Origin: a virus | Direction: 5' to 3' (one strand) | Length of the DNA stretch: 40,965 nt | Virus record (IMG/VR): IMGVR_UViG_3300032222_000317 | Span: 1-40,965 of that record | Shown: one piece after another, positions 1 through 8,909 of the stretch | Numbering within the stretch: the stretch's first letter is position 1 | Layout of the letters: the number at the start of each line of letters is the position of its first letter | Notes under the pieces: generated by a model | The model's database searches: none | What the model saw: only the letters and a program-made list of their open reading frames with translations | Told to the model about the DNA's origin: nothing | Program-made: the position numbers and the translations under genes

Positions 1-3000
1 AGTTTATTAAACCCTACAGTTAAAAGTCCTGCGGCAACAGCTGCAACTTTAATTTGAGGAGGCATAAGCATAAATGCATTTTTTAATAAGCCTGCACCCT
101 TTGCTGCTCCTTGAGCAACTGTTGTTAATACTTTAAGTTTTGAAGTTGCTTGCATTAACATTGGCATTGCCATTGGTCCAAGTATGGATCCTGCCATTCC
201 GCCCATTGGACCGCCAATTGCGCTACCAGCAGCATACCCACCGATTGAGCCTATTGTTCCAGAAAGGAATCCTGTTCCTCTCATTGATCGTCCAGCTGTG
301 GTGTCTGAGTAACTCATGTTTGAACTTAGCCCCATTTGATCTGCAAGCATTGGTCCACTTGAACTGTAACCCTTCATATAAGGAACTTGTCCACCATCAT
401 TCATTCCAACTAGGCCGCCACGGTTATAGCCCATTCTCCATTTGTTTTTTAAAGCTACAGATGCGGCATCGGGTGAAATAAATCTTGGATTAGCCCAACC
501 TTTTCCTAATTTATTTAATGGCATTCCTAAAAATGTTTTTCTTCCGTGTGAAGGAATTGAATAGTCATTTGGTTTAATTCCTCTTACCGCCATATTCATT
601 GGCATTCCGCCAAATGGAAGACCAGCTCCTACGTGTCCTCTTTCTGCACCCATTAAAGTTTTTATTGTTTTACCTGATGCAAATTCTGGAGTAGCAGATC
701 TTTGTCCTTCTGGATAAAGATCTTGTATTTTATTGTAGTGGGCTTTTGCCATACTTGCTGGAATTCCGCCTCCAGTTGATATGAGTGGTTGAGGAATTAC
801 CTGTCCATCAAATCCTTTATTTTGTAAACTTCCTTTTGCAATTCCTTTATTTGACGCATTTCTTGAAAATCCTAGTATTGCTAGCTCTTCTAAAAATGAA
901 ACTTGTCTACCTTTTGCTGGACTATTTCTTCTTACTTTTGAAATATATTTATGAATTGTTGAAGAAACTATTCTGTCATAATCATCTGGAGTAATATTTC
1001 CAGCTGAAGCAAGCTTAGTTCTAATTTCTTTTTCCATTGGGTTAATGGCAAAATGTAAATCTTTTGGATTGTATCCAAGTCTTGATCCAATATCGTAAAG
1101 TAGTCCTCCTGGATGCATTCCCTTTTTACGCATTTGCACAAAGTCATCTGCAAACATTGTTCCTGGAATAGTGTTTCCTGGAGGTAATCCAAGGCTTTCT
1201 CTTCTGCCGACTTGTTCTGGGTGTGCAAGGATTGCATTCATTTTGCTTCCCTGCCATAACATAGTTGCTGGTAAAAATCCGCCCTTCTTATATCCTGGTC
1301 CGCCGTTACCCATTCCTCCATTAATTGCTTGAAGTAGAGGAAGGTTTCTTGCTGTTGCTTCTTTGTTTACAACAAATTCACCTGGAGTAAGAACTGCTGG
1401 AACCGTATCAGTATTACCAGTTCCTGGTACAAGATTTCCAGAATTAAATCTTTTTGGTATTGTAGTTTCAATGTTGTAACCTGCGCCAGAAGTTCTAACA
1501 CCGAGTCCTCTTGCAACCTTATCAATTAAAGCGGCGGTACTTGGTTTTTTAAATAACTCTCTCATATTAGAAGAGCCTCTAGCATTTACAACTGGCTGAC
1601 CTAATGTAGGTATTTTAGATAAATCCACAGATCTTCCTTGAGCAGCAGCAACTCCAGTTATGGCTGCTCCCATTGATGCTTCTACCTGATAATTTAATGC
1701 CATAATTCTTTGTCTTGCTGCATCTATTGTTATCTTACCCGCTTTTAGCTCTGCTACAATTGCTGCTGATTGTGCGGCGGCATCAGATGTTAACCTTGTC
1801 ATAGCTGGTAAAATATCATCAAAGGAATTCATAACTTCTCTAGTAACAACTCCAGTTGTTGCTATTTGTTTCTTTAATACTTCAATTTCTGTTTTTGATT
1901 GCATTGCAAGTGCACCCATCATTGCATACCATTTTGCAGCTTCTCCAGCAACAACTCCAGCTGATGAGGTTCCTCTATTATTTGAGAATGTTGTAAGTCC
2001 TGGAACATTTGGCAAATTGTTTTCGGCATAAATCATAGGGTTCTGTCCAATAACTCTGTTTACTGGACCTGAGCTTGGAACCATTCCTAGGAATGTCTGT
2101 GACGCTCTTTGTTCTGAAGTCATTAGACCTCTTGGGTTCATATGAGCGCTTTCTCTAGAATAAGATTTTCCAACTAGTGGGTGGTTAGGATTTACCGTTC
2201 TTCCTCCACCAGCCATAACAACTGGGTTGCTTGCAAGTGTAGCTATTACTGGTTTTGCTGAAATTTGTCCAGATTTTGCATTTGCTTGTAATATACCAAA
2301 TTCTTGATTTAAATTATGAAGTGCTTGTTTTAATACTGTTGCTGCCTGAGCATCGCTATAAAATGTTTTTTCAATAAGCACTCCAGCTTTATCTGCTGCT
2401 AAAATTTCTGGAGTTAAATACTTCCATCCTTCTCCGCCTTTAAAGAAAGCTTTCATGTGATACAAGCCTTTAACTACATAGCCAAAGAAGTTTGCAAGAA
2501 CACCCGTTAACATAATAAGAGGACCTGCCGCTGCAGTTATGCCTCCCAATACGGCAAGAACATTCTTTAATGGTTTTGGAAGTTTATTTGCAAAATCAAT
2601 AATTCCGTCAATAAAATTAATAAGCTTTGTATTAATATTTAAGAAAGCTTCTCCAATTGTTGCAAGATCTGCTTTTAATCCCTCAAGAGCTCTTCTGTAT
2701 TTACCTGATGCAGATTCTGTAACTTGAGATAATTCTCGACTAGCAACACTCGCTAAATCTTCGCTGCTGGCCTTCATTAACTCCATAACCTTTAGCGTCT
2801 GGCTTCCTTGTTGTCCTAAATTAGAAAATAAAGCATTCATTCTTGCAAATTGGAATTTACCAAACAACTGCTCTAAAGCTTTTTGTTTTGAAAGTGGGTC
2901 TAATGTGTTAAGTGCTGATTGAAGATCTAAAATAGTTTGTGTTACATTGCCCGCATTTCCTGAAACAATTTTCTCTAAGTCTATTCCAAATCCAGAGAAC

Positions 3001-4172
3001 ATCTCTCTTGCAACTTTTGTTGGGTTAATTAATGATGCTAGAGATGACTTAATTGCGTTTGCACCTTCTGATGCATTAACTCCACCTTCTTTCATCGCTG
3101 TTAGATAAAGTGCTAAATCTTTTACGCTTCCACCCATTCCTTGAATAACCGTACCTGCTTTAGGAATTGCTTCAACTAAATCTGCAAGGGTTGTGGATGT
3201 TTGGTTTTCTACTGAGTTTAAAAAATTAATTGAATTTGCAAGTTCATCTGAACTCTGCTTGAATGCTGTTTGTATTGCAAGAGTAGCTTTCATTGCTTCT
3301 TGCCTATCCACTTCACCAAGCACTGCAAGACGTGTTGTTTCTTGAACTGATTTTAATAATTCATTCCCTGTTTTACCAGTTGCTGCAATGTCAGCCGCAA
3401 GTCCGATGGTTTCTTTAAATGAAACACCGTAAGCGTTTGCAATATCTCTAGATGTTTCTACAACATCTTTTCTTACTCTTCCTAATTCTTCTGATGAAGT
3501 TCCCGCTATATCTCCATAAACCTTTGTTAATCTTACAAGTTCTTGATCTGCCTGTCTAAACGCATCTGCTGCAGCTTTACCAAACGCTGCGATTGGAACT
3601 GTTAATCCTACTGTTAGCTGGCGTCCTGCCCATTGAGTGTTTTTACCCCAGTTAATTAATTGATTAGCTCCTTCTTGAACAACCTTATTCATAATTTGCA
3701 ATTCTTGTCTAGCAATTGCACTCTTATTTTTTATTTCATCTAATCCTCTTGGAATATGAACATTAAACTGCTGTAATCCCTGTGCATTTTTGCCTAGGGA
3801 TTGGAATACAGCATTCTGTAATGTTACTTGTTGTTTTGCAAGATCTCGTACAAGACCAGTTGATGTTCTGTGGTGCTCGTTCCAGGTTTTATAGTAGTCT
3901 TTTAATTTTAATTTTCCAGAGTCTAAGCTCTTTCCAAATTTTTCTGCATCTGATGAAAGGGTTACAAAGTGTGTTGAAAACTGACCTGTACTTTTAATTG
4001 TATCGGAAAAGTTTTGGTGCATTTTTCCGATTTGAGCCTGCATTGTTCTATTAAGATTTGCAGTTTGCTCCTGCATTTGTGACAACGCATTTGTAACCTT
4101 ATATACATCTGCTATAAGATTTGAGAAATCGGAGCTAGCAACTATATTAGTTACTATATTCTCATTGGCCAT
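1..4172 (-). CDS. Tail tape measure protein, C-terminus off the left edge
   Basis: The open frame starts at ATG 4172 and runs to the window edge (at least 1,390 residues) without a stop. The product would set tail length and help DNA ejection. The N-terminal 100 or so residues are helical and coiled-coil-like (start MANENIVTN). Then comes a TP901-type core with TGKTGNELL, a segment on loss of synchrony of the QTAFKQSSDEL type, and VIQGMGGSVKDLALYLTAM, typical of the family. A hydrophobic patch (VLAVLGGITAAAGPLIMLTG) follows, and the distal part is rich in Gly with stretches such as VPAVLTPGEFVVNKEA, a common tape-measure motif. An AAGGAG box lies 12 nt before the start. It directly follows the two chaperone frames, the normal gene order. 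Family assignment is firm; the C-terminal domains cannot be seen. Confidence 0.93.
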   Translation of the reverse strand, partial: MANENIVTNIVASSDFSNLIADVYKVTNALSQMQEQTANLNRTMQAQIGKMHQNFSDTIKSTGQFSTHFVTLSSDAEKFGKSLDSGKLKLKDYYKTWNEHHRTSTGLVRDLAKQQVTLQNAVFQSLGKNAQGLQQFNVHIPRGLDEIKNKSAIARQELQIMNKVVQEGANQLINWGKNTQWAGRQLTVGLTVPIAAFGKAAADAFRQADQELVRLTKVYGDIAGTSSEELGRVRKDVVETSRDIANAYGVSFKETIGLAADIAATGKTGNELLKSVQETTRLAVLGEVDRQEAMKATLAIQTAFKQSSDELANSINFLNSVENQTSTTLADLVEAIPKAGTVIQGMGGSVKDLALYLTAMKEGGVNASEGANAIKSSLASLINPTKVAREMFSGFGIDLEKIVSGNAGNVTQTILDLQSALNTLDPLSKQKALEQLFGKFQFARMNALFSNLGQQGSQTLKVMELMKASSEDLASVASRELSQVTESASGKYRRALEGLKADLATIGEAFLNINTKLINFIDGIIDFANKLPKPLKNVLAVLGGITAAAGPLIMLTGVLANFFGYVVKGLYHMKAFFKGGEGWKYLTPEILAADKAGVLIEKTFYSDAQAATVLKQALHNLNQEFGILQANAKSGQISAKPVIATLASNPVVMAGGGRTVNPNHPLVGKSYSRESAHMNPRGLMTSEQRASQTFLGMVPSSGPVNRVIGQNPMIYAENNLPNVPGLTTFSNNRGTSSAGVVAGEAAKWYAMMGALAMQSKTEIEVLKKQIATTGVVTREVMNSFDDILPAMTRLTSDAAAQSAAIVAELKAGKITIDAARQRIMALNYQVEASMGAAITGVAAAQGRSVDLSKIPTLGQPVVNARGSSNMRELFKKPSTAALIDKVARGLGVRTSGAGYNIETTIPKRFNSGNLVPGTGNTDTVPAVLTPGEFVVNKEATARNLPLLQAINGGMGNGGPGYKKGGFLPATMLWQGSKMNAILAHPEQVGRRESLGLPPGNTIPGTMFADDFVQMRKKGMHPGGLLYDIGSRLGYNPKDLHFAINPMEKEIRTKLASAGNITPDDYDRIVSSTIHKYISKVRRNSPAKGRQVSFLEELAILGFSRNASNKGIAKGSLQNKGFDGQVIPQPLISTGGGIPASMAKAHYNKIQDLYPEGQRSATPEFASGKTIKTLMGAERGHVGAGLPFGGMPMNMAVRGIKPNDYSIPSHGRKTFLGMPLNKLGKGWANPRFISPDAASVALKNKWRMGYNRGGLVGMNDGGQVPYMKGYSSSGPMLADQMGLSSNMSYSDTTAGRSMRGTGFLSGTIGSIGGYAAGSAIGGPMGGMAGSILGPMAMPMLMQATSKLKVLTTVAQGAAKGAGLLKNAFMLMPPQIKVAAVAAGLLTVGFNK

Positions 4173-4181
4173 TAATCTATA

Positions 4182-4553
4182 TTACTCCTTAGAGTATCCC
4201 AATCCTGCCCCGATTCCAAATCCTGCACTTGCTGCAAGAGATCCTTGTAGTGAAACTACATCGTCTCTACTTGCTGTTATTCCAAGTGCCCTCATTCGTA
4301 TATCTTCGAAGGTGGGACCTTCATTCTTTTCTTCTTCAATCTCTAGATTAACTCCTTGGAGTCCTGCTAAGAATTTTCTATTTGAAGATTCTCTTTTTTG
4401 CATTGCATCTAAAGTTTGAATAAGTTCTGGCATTGATAAGTTTTCTTCAAGTTCTTGGTAGTTACTCCAATGTCCTAATAAAAAAACTTCTCCTTCTAAA
4501 GCGGCTAAATCTAGTTCTGACCAGCCAGAACCGCTGCCGCTAGAAGATTTGGG
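4182..4553 (-). CDS. Tail assembly chaperone, frameshifted C-terminal part (gpT-like)
   Basis: This frame has no convincing start of its own (an internal ATG lies at 4433) and opens in the -1 frame relative to the upstream chaperone. If ribosomes slip at CCCAAAT (4547-4553), the fusion continues through a Ser/Gly linker (SSSGSGSGWSEL), then DLAALEGEVFLLGHWSNYQ, an acidic stretch and a Gly/Ala-rich tail ending GLGYSKE. In siphophages this longer form binds the tape measure and recruits tail-tube subunits. The frame ends 9 nt before the tape-measure start. The linker composition and exact heptamer make the recoding reading strong; protein data would be needed to prove it. Confidence 0.8.
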   Translation of the reverse strand, partial: PKSSSGSGSGWSELDLAALEGEVFLLGHWSNYQELEENLSMPELIQTLDAMQKRESSNRKFLAGLQGVNLEIEEEKNEGPTFEDIRMRALGITASRDDVVSLQGSLAASAGFGIGAGLGYSKE

Positions 4554-4843
4554 TCGTCAAGTTTAATCCCTCCACATACTTCAAGTATGCGATTGATTGT
4601 TGGTACGTCCAAAGCTTCTTCTAAAGCTTGTCTATCTTTTACTAGATCTGGAACCTGCTTTTCTAGAGCAACTCCGCATGCATCTACTAGCGCTGTTAAT
4701 GTGTCATTTTCTGATGTAGACTGGCCAGTCTTTTCTACTGCAATCATAAACTTTCTAAGCTCGCTGATTGATAGTGGTTTAAGAGTTACCACTGTGCCGT
4801 TCTGTAATTTGATCTCTTCTACGTTATATACTGTAGTTGCCAA
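4511..4843 (-). CDS. Tail assembly chaperone, short form (gpG-like)
   Basis: 110 residues between tail tube and tape measure. The protein begins MATTVYNVEEIKLQNG and contains TLKPLSISELRKFM, a pattern common in siphophage tail chaperones (a short beta N-terminus followed by helices). Start is TTG at 4843, preceded by AAGGAGGATAAA, a near-perfect Shine-Dalgarno; no ATG is better placed. The stop (4511-4513) lies 34 nt past the slippery heptamer, so most ribosomes would make this short form. It has its own candidate promoter just upstream and follows the tail-tube terminator. Confidence 0.85.
   Translation of the reverse strand: MATTVYNVEEIKLQNGTVVTLKPLSISELRKFMIAVEKTGQSTSENDTLTALVDACGVALEKQVPDLVKDRQALEEALDVPTINRILEVCGGIKLDDPNLLAAAVLAGQN
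4547..4553 (-). other. Programmed -1 ribosomal frameshift heptamer CCCAAAT
   Basis: On the minus strand the zero-frame codons read GAC-CCA-AAT, giving X XXY YYZ = C CCA AAT. Slippage by -1 re-pairs CCC AAA and joins the short chaperone to the downstream open frame through a Ser/Gly linker. Programmed frameshifting between these two genes is conserved across siphophages. No clear pseudoknot was sought downstream. Confidence 0.8.
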
Positions 4844-4869
4844 TTTATCCTCCTTGGATAGTCTTAACC

Positions 4870-4898
4870 ATTATAACAAAATAATTTTACCAATACAA
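4870..4898 (-). promoter_or_regulatory. Candidate sigma-70-like promoter for tail chaperone and tape measure
   Basis: Minus strand reads TTGTAT, 17 nt, TATAAT. It lies 27 nt before the chaperone TTG start and just before the tail-tube terminator (4904-4925), so the unit can be transcribed independently. Read by eye; not tested. Confidence 0.5.
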
Positions 4899-4903
4899 GC
4901 AGA

Positions 4904-4925
4904 AACCCCCAAATTAATGGGGGTT
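4904..4925 (-). terminator. Intrinsic terminator after the tail tube gene
   Basis: Perfect 7-bp stem AACCCCC/GGGGGTT around an 8-nt AT loop, lying 22 nt past the tail-tube stop. On the minus strand it is followed by TTTCTGCTT, a weak U-tract. Confidence 0.75.
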
Positions 4926-4947
4926 CCCTATTATAATAATCTAATTA

Positions 4948-5652
4948 TTATGCTGTAAGAACACGGTCAATAATCTTGCCGTACTCAGATCCAGCGTATG
5001 CTGCATCTGGAAGAAGACGGAAGTTTACTGGGAATGTTGTTGCTGTTGTACGTGCTAGAGAGAACTGTGATTGCTGTACTGACAATACACGACGTGCATA
5101 ATATACACGCTCTGCTGCTGTTACGTCATTTCCACCTTGTGAAGTAGGTGCTTGACCTACTGCAATAAGCTGACGCTCTGTTGGCTTCTCGCCTAGAGCT
5201 CCACCAGCGATACCAAGAGTCTCCTTGTAAGAAGTTCCTGTTCCTGTTTCTGACTTTGTGTTTTCTCCTTGACCGAATACAATTAGAACGTTTTCTAGTG
5301 TACCTTCGGACATTTCTGTTGCAATCATAACTTCCATCGCAGACTTGAACAGCTTAGCTGTATCGAGCAACTGGTCTACAGTCACTGAATCGTATGTTGG
5401 GTTATAAGTAATTTGAAGACCGTTGTTTGTAAAACCAACGTTTCTATAGTAAAAATCTCCTGAATCAACTGCATTCAGTGAAGTTGTATATGTTGTTCCT
5501 GTTGCAAATGCTGGTACTGAACCACCACTTGAAATAGCTACTCCTGCTTCCGCATTTTCAATGTAAGCTGATGATGTAACGTCTACATTTGAAATGAAAA
5601 GTGGTGAAGCACCGACAAGAATATTTTTAGCATTACCTGCTACTTGTGCCAT
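4948..5652 (-). CDS. Major tail (tube) protein
   Basis: 234 residues starting MAQVAGNAKNILVGASPLF. The composition (rich in Thr, Ser, Val, Ala and few charged residues), a beta-rich centre (LQITYNPTYDSVTVDQ) and position between the tail-completion gene and the tail chaperones all fit a siphovirus tail-tube subunit, which polymerises around the tape measure. Start ATG 5652 is preceded by AGGAGG at 7 nt. The gene has its own candidate promoter (5713-5741) and terminator (4904-4925), which suits a highly expressed structural protein. Codon use looks more GC-rich than the neighbours, as for the capsid gene. Assignment is by context plus general character, not by a diagnostic motif. Confidence 0.82.
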   Translation of the reverse strand: MAQVAGNAKNILVGASPLFISNVDVTSSAYIENAEAGVAISSGGSVPAFATGTTYTTSLNAVDSGDFYYRNVGFTNNGLQITYNPTYDSVTVDQLLDTAKLFKSAMEVMIATEMSEGTLENVLIVFGQGENTKSETGTGTSYKETLGIAGGALGEKPTERQLIAVGQAPTSQGGNDVTAAERVYYARRVLSVQQSQFSLARTTATTFPVNFRLLPDAAYAGSEYGKIIDRVLTA

Positions 5653-5712
5653 TATTCTACCTCCTGTAAAATTTTAAAAAATGTTTGCTGGCTAGGCCTT
5701 TCCTCTAGACCA

Positions 5713-5741
5713 ATTTTAGTCGATTTAACCTAATAAGGCAA
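5713..5741 (-). promoter_or_regulatory. Candidate promoter for the tail tube gene
   Basis: Minus strand TTGCCT, 17 nt, TAAAAT. The -10 forms part of ATCGACTAAAAT, one mismatch from the AGTYRACTARAAT motif found at 34600, 39665, 40718 and 40815. The leader to the tail-tube ATG is about 55 nt. Confidence 0.45.
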
Positions 5742-5742
5742 A

Positions 5743-6252
5743 TTACAAATACCTACCCGTGCCGTTGAGCATCCTTGAATATTTGACCTCTAATACGACA
5801 TCCGCAGATAAAAACCCCTGTATTTCTTCTGAAGGGGTAGTAGGGGAAATATCGGCAATATAAATACTATGGAATTTAAACTTTTCTGAAAGACCGCTAT
5901 ATCGATTTAGATCCCCTGCTGATTCATCCATTCTTCTAAATAGGTCTACCATCAAGTTTCTAATTTCATTGATTTTGGCATAGTCTGAGTCATAAATAGT
6001 AAATAGAATTTGCTCATTGCATATCATCCAGTTATCCTCGTATGACATTCCGACCTTATCGTAAATAATATGAGTTTTATTATTTAGGAATTGATTCATT
6101 TCGGGCTGTTGTTGAACTGGCAATATTGGAACAATTGACTTGCCTAAATTATCGCTGTAGTAATCATCCTTATCAATGATTCCAGAGTCCTGTAAATTTG
6201 TCCATATAAATTGACGAAGATCATACATTGCATCAAAATTCCATTTTGTCAT
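5743..6252 (-). CDS. Tail completion / tail terminator-like protein
   Basis: 169 residues (MTKWNFDAMYDLRQFIWTNL). Its place directly before the tail tube gene and its mid-size alpha/beta pattern fit the tail-terminator or tail-completion proteins that cap the tube and contact the head connectors. Useful segments are NKTHIIYDKVGMSYEDNW and ICNEQILFTIYDSDYAKINE, which resemble this class in alternating strands and helices. The ATG overlaps the preceding stop by one base (TAATG), indicating translational coupling. Assignment depends mainly on synteny. Confidence 0.6.
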   Translation of the reverse strand: MTKWNFDAMYDLRQFIWTNLQDSGIIDKDDYYSDNLGKSIVPILPVQQQPEMNQFLNNKTHIIYDKVGMSYEDNWMICNEQILFTIYDSDYAKINEIRNLMVDLFRRMDESAGDLNRYSGLSEKFKFHSIYIADISPTTPSEEIQGFLSADVVLEVKYSRMLNGTGRYL

Positions 6253-7034
6253 TATAGCGCTCCTCCAAATGATGATGTTAGGGCTGCATCTGCCTGAAGT
6301 CTAATTGAGTTTGGGGAAAAAGAATATTGAACTCTTTTAATTTCTGATGGCACCTTTAATGCTCTTGACAATGATTGATTAAATAAGTTTTGAAATCCCG
6401 ATTTTTTAATTGAAAGGCTTACAAGGTTTGAAGAAAACCATCTGCTGTAGTTTAATGAAAATTGATTTTTAACACCGCTGCCTCCTGGCCTCTGCACGGT
6501 CACTGAGGCGCCTTTTGGCATAAACACTACATTGCCATCAACTTCAAACACTATGCGCTCAGAAGCCCTTGGAGCAATTTTAACGGGCATTCCAGCTTCC
6601 ATTACAAAAGCTTTATTTGTAAATACGTGTCTATGCTTTCCTCTTTGTGTTGGAACAAATGATTTAGATGGGGACAATTCATAATTTAATTTAAATGACA
6701 ATCCATCTTGAGATACTTTATTCAATTTAAATAGTCTACCTGAAGGGTCTCCTAGCTTTTTCCATTCGTAAACATGGTGAAGTGATCTTGGAGAGGTTCT
6801 TGCTTTTGCATCAATATATTCTCCAAAATCTTTATTTATTTGGTTAAATAGGGTCTGAGTAAATTTATTTTGAAATGCATTGTTGCTTGTTAATTTAGCT
6901 ATTACGTTTGCTTGATAATAAACAAATGCTGAAATTTGTGCAACATTACTATCTTTAATTGGTCCTGGTTTAGCGCCAACCATAAGTCTTTCTAGTCCGC
7001 TTGCTGCTTGAATTAATGCTGTGCTAGATTCCAA
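6252..7034 (-). CDS. Putative neck / tail-junction protein (HK97 gp10-like position)
   Basis: 260 residues, starting at a TTG that overlaps the upstream stop, with a GGAG box about 11 nt before it; a later in-frame Met (LERLMVG) is an alternative. In siphophages the gene between the head-closure and tail-completion proteins usually encodes an HK97 gp10-type neck protein. Visible features are an N-terminal helical region, TSPRSLHHVYEWKKLGDPSG, and a C-terminal beta-rich half with VVFMPKGASVTVQRPGGSG. The HHVYEW box recurs in phage neck proteins in my experience, but I cannot confirm a family. Confidence 0.5.
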   Translation of the reverse strand: MESSTALIQAASGLERLMVGAKPGPIKDSNVAQISAFVYYQANVIAKLTSNNAFQNKFTQTLFNQINKDFGEYIDAKARTSPRSLHHVYEWKKLGDPSGRLFKLNKVSQDGLSFKLNYELSPSKSFVPTQRGKHRHVFTNKAFVMEAGMPVKIAPRASERIVFEVDGNVVFMPKGASVTVQRPGGSGVKNQFSLNYSRWFSSNLVSLSIKKSGFQNLFNQSLSRALKVPSEIKRVQYSFSPNSIRLQADAALTSSFGGAL

Positions 7035-7452
7035 TTGTCTGATTCTCCGATCTCTTTAAAGTCGAATTAAATCCTAGGGTTCCGCCAAATGGATCAGTTA
7101 TAGGTGTTACGCCAACAACTTCAAAAACAGTTGGAGTTTCTTGAGGATAATCAATTTCAGTCCAAATTACATTTCCAGAGCTGTCTCTAATGTTTGTTAT
7201 TTTTTGCCTTACATTAAGCTTTTCAATAGTTCTAATTTGTATGGTTTGGTCATTTATATATTTTGCCCCAAAAACCTGTTTATCTCCAGACCTGGCTGTT
7301 GCTGAATTGCTTACTATTCCTTTTGCGTGACATGGAATTGTTTTAGAAAACATCCATTCTTTTTTAATTGCTCCAGTATTGGCATCTTGTGTTTCGGATT
7401 GTACATACAAATCCAGATCCATTGATAATATTGAATCAATTAGATCGATCAT
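7024..7452 (-). CDS. Head-tail stopper / head closure protein
   Basis: About 142 residues from ATG 7452 (MIDLIDSILSMDLDLYVQ). I chose this start because it sits one base past the upstream stop; a TTG 12 nt earlier also opens the frame. The beta-rich sequence with a long loop (SGDKQVFGAKYINDQTIQIR) and C-terminal VFEVVGVTPITDPFGGTLG resembles the SPP1 gp16 / phage head-tail joining family, which closes the connector after packaging. The order adaptor, stopper, neck, tail completion, tail tube is conserved. Moderate confidence from position and length. Confidence 0.6.
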   Translation of the reverse strand: MIDLIDSILSMDLDLYVQSETQDANTGAIKKEWMFSKTIPCHAKGIVSNSATARSGDKQVFGAKYINDQTIQIRTIEKLNVRQKITNIRDSSGNVIWTEIDYPQETPTVFEVVGVTPITDPFGGTLGFNSTLKRSENQTIGI

Positions 7453-7453
7453 T

Positions 7454-8440
7454 TTACACCACAACCATTTGAGTCAGCACGTATGGATCTAGTAGCTGAT
7501 CTACATATTTATTTCCAGTCCCCTTGTATGCCGTTGTATCGTATTCAAAATTCCAGTCAAAAGTCTGTATTCGTTTTACATACTTATTATTCCATGCTCT
7601 ATCTTTTGCAAAATAGTCTTTCATTAATTCTATGCATGCTAGTTCAATATCGTCTGGAACGTAGTCCCATCCAAATTTACCTTGAACTTTATATTCATAT
7701 CCATTGATAAATGATCCTGCTGTAACATCATTAACTGAAGGTGGGACCATTCCGTTTGTAGTGTATACAATACTATCTAATGCGGCTGATCTGTTTACTC
7801 TAAGACCGTATCCGCTTTCTGTAATTTCAACGACCCTACCCCAATTATCAACTTCATTAATATTGTCTAGAAGCAGGCTTCCGTTTGCATATACTTCATG
7901 TAAATCATTTATTTTGTATGGTAGTGGCAAAGTGTCTGAGCCTCCACCATAAATAACATGTGCATCGTCATAAAGATAGAAATTTTGTCCAGTGTAAGCT
8001 TCTATTGTTTTTCTTGCATATCTTTCTGCATTTGTTAATTCTTTAATACTCTTATATCCTGGGTCATAAGGTTCTGTACTTACTCCCAATATTTCTGCTG
8101 CTTGTGTTAAATCTACATATGGAGTTACTATAAATACTCTATGGTCTTTTGTAATTGTTTGACCATCCATAGTATATTGCCAAACTAACTTTAGAGATCT
8201 TTGTCTCTGTATATAAGATACTGGCAAATGACAGTGATAAATCCCGACATCAACTTCTGACAATTCTGAAGACAGTGTTGTGAGAAGTTGCGTCGGAGAT
8301 ATAGATGGAGAGATGGCTGGATCTTCAGTTACGTCATAGACTTTAACTATTGGTGCTGCATCTGGTTGTGCTGGTTCTCCACGATACATTACTCGTAAAG
8401 AAAGTGGTGAACTGTCGCCACCAATTAATATTTCAGACAT
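7454..8440 (-). CDS. Head-tail adaptor with N-terminal Ig-like domain
   Basis: 328 residues. Residues 1-110 look like a beta-sandwich (SLRVMYRGEPAQPDAAP, then VGIYHCHLPVSYIQRQ) ending VFIVTPYVDLTQAAEILG. The C-terminal part has the helical adaptor pattern: ELTNAERYARKTIEAYTGQN, a middle insertion, and DDIELACIELMKDYFAKDRA. This matches the gp6/gp15-type connector ring below the portal. Adaptors are normally 100-200 residues, so the extra N-terminal beta domain is notable and may be displayed or contact the capsid. It follows the small LEM/SAP-like protein. Confidence 0.65.
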   Translation of the reverse strand: MSEILIGGDSSPLSLRVMYRGEPAQPDAAPIVKVYDVTEDPAISPSISPTQLLTTLSSELSEVDVGIYHCHLPVSYIQRQRSLKLVWQYTMDGQTITKDHRVFIVTPYVDLTQAAEILGVSTEPYDPGYKSIKELTNAERYARKTIEAYTGQNFYLYDDAHVIYGGGSDTLPLPYKINDLHEVYANGSLLLDNINEVDNWGRVVEITESGYGLRVNRSAALDSIVYTTNGMVPPSVNDVTAGSFINGYEYKVQGKFGWDYVPDDIELACIELMKDYFAKDRAWNNKYVKRIQTFDWNFEYDTTAYKGTGNKYVDQLLDPYVLTQMVVV

Positions 8441-8455
8441 TTTTTATGTTTACGT

Positions 8456-8854
8456 TTAGTGGTAGTACTCCTGTACTTCCTTCGGAGTTGCTAAACGAAA
8501 ACCCTCCTCTTTATCAAAAATTTCTTGTGCTTTCTTTTTATTTACAGCAGCAAACGGATGTTCTTTTGTAAATGTAATACCCATTATATCGTATCTGAAG
8601 TTATCTCTAGTCATTCTAACTAGAACGCTATCCTCTGGCTGTTCAGCATTTGGATCGAATTTTGCAATAACTTCTTCTGAGTCATCTTCATCCTTTTCTG
8701 GCAAATCTAGAGTTTTGGCATAAATTGACCAGGTAACTCCCTCTTCTGCTAGGGCTGCGATGATATCCTTTTTGCTCTTAAGTCCTTCTGTGTCTACGGC
8801 AAAGTCTTCCGCTATTTTATTTAGTTCTGATACTTTTAATGTCTCAAATGACAT
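8456..8854 (-). CDS. Small capsid-associated protein with LEM/HeH-like N-terminus
   Basis: 132 residues. Residues 1-38 (SFETLKVSELNKIAEDFAV then GLKSKKDIIAALAEEGV) form a helix-extended-helix pattern as in Rho-N, SAP and HeH domains, common in phage proteins next to the major capsid gene. A central acidic stretch follows (LPEKDEDDSEEVI), then a basic/aromatic C-terminal region (FTKEHPFAAVNKKKAQE). The role is unknown; head decoration or DNA contact are possible. It has its own extended -10 promoter directly after the capsid terminator. Start ATG 8854 follows AAGGAG. Confidence 0.6.
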   Translation of the reverse strand: MSFETLKVSELNKIAEDFAVDTEGLKSKKDIIAALAEEGVTWSIYAKTLDLPEKDEDDSEEVIAKFDPNAEQPEDSVLVRMTRDNFRYDIMGITFTKEHPFAAVNKKKAQEIFDKEEGFRLATPKEVQEYYH

Positions 8855-8880
8855 ATTTACTCCTTAGTCTAAGTAAATTA

Positions 8881-8889
8881 ATTATAGCA
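8881..8889 (-). promoter_or_regulatory. Extended -10 promoter TGCTATAAT
   Basis: Minus strand AATGCTATAATTAATT lies between the major capsid terminator and the 132-residue gene; the first base of the transcript would fall near 8874, about 20 nt before the ATG. No good -35 is seen, as expected of extended -10 promoters. The same TGCTATAAT occurs at 26325-26333 (minus) and 38173-38181 (plus). Confidence 0.55.
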
Positions 8890-8909
8890 TTAGTAAATTA
8901 AAATGAAAA

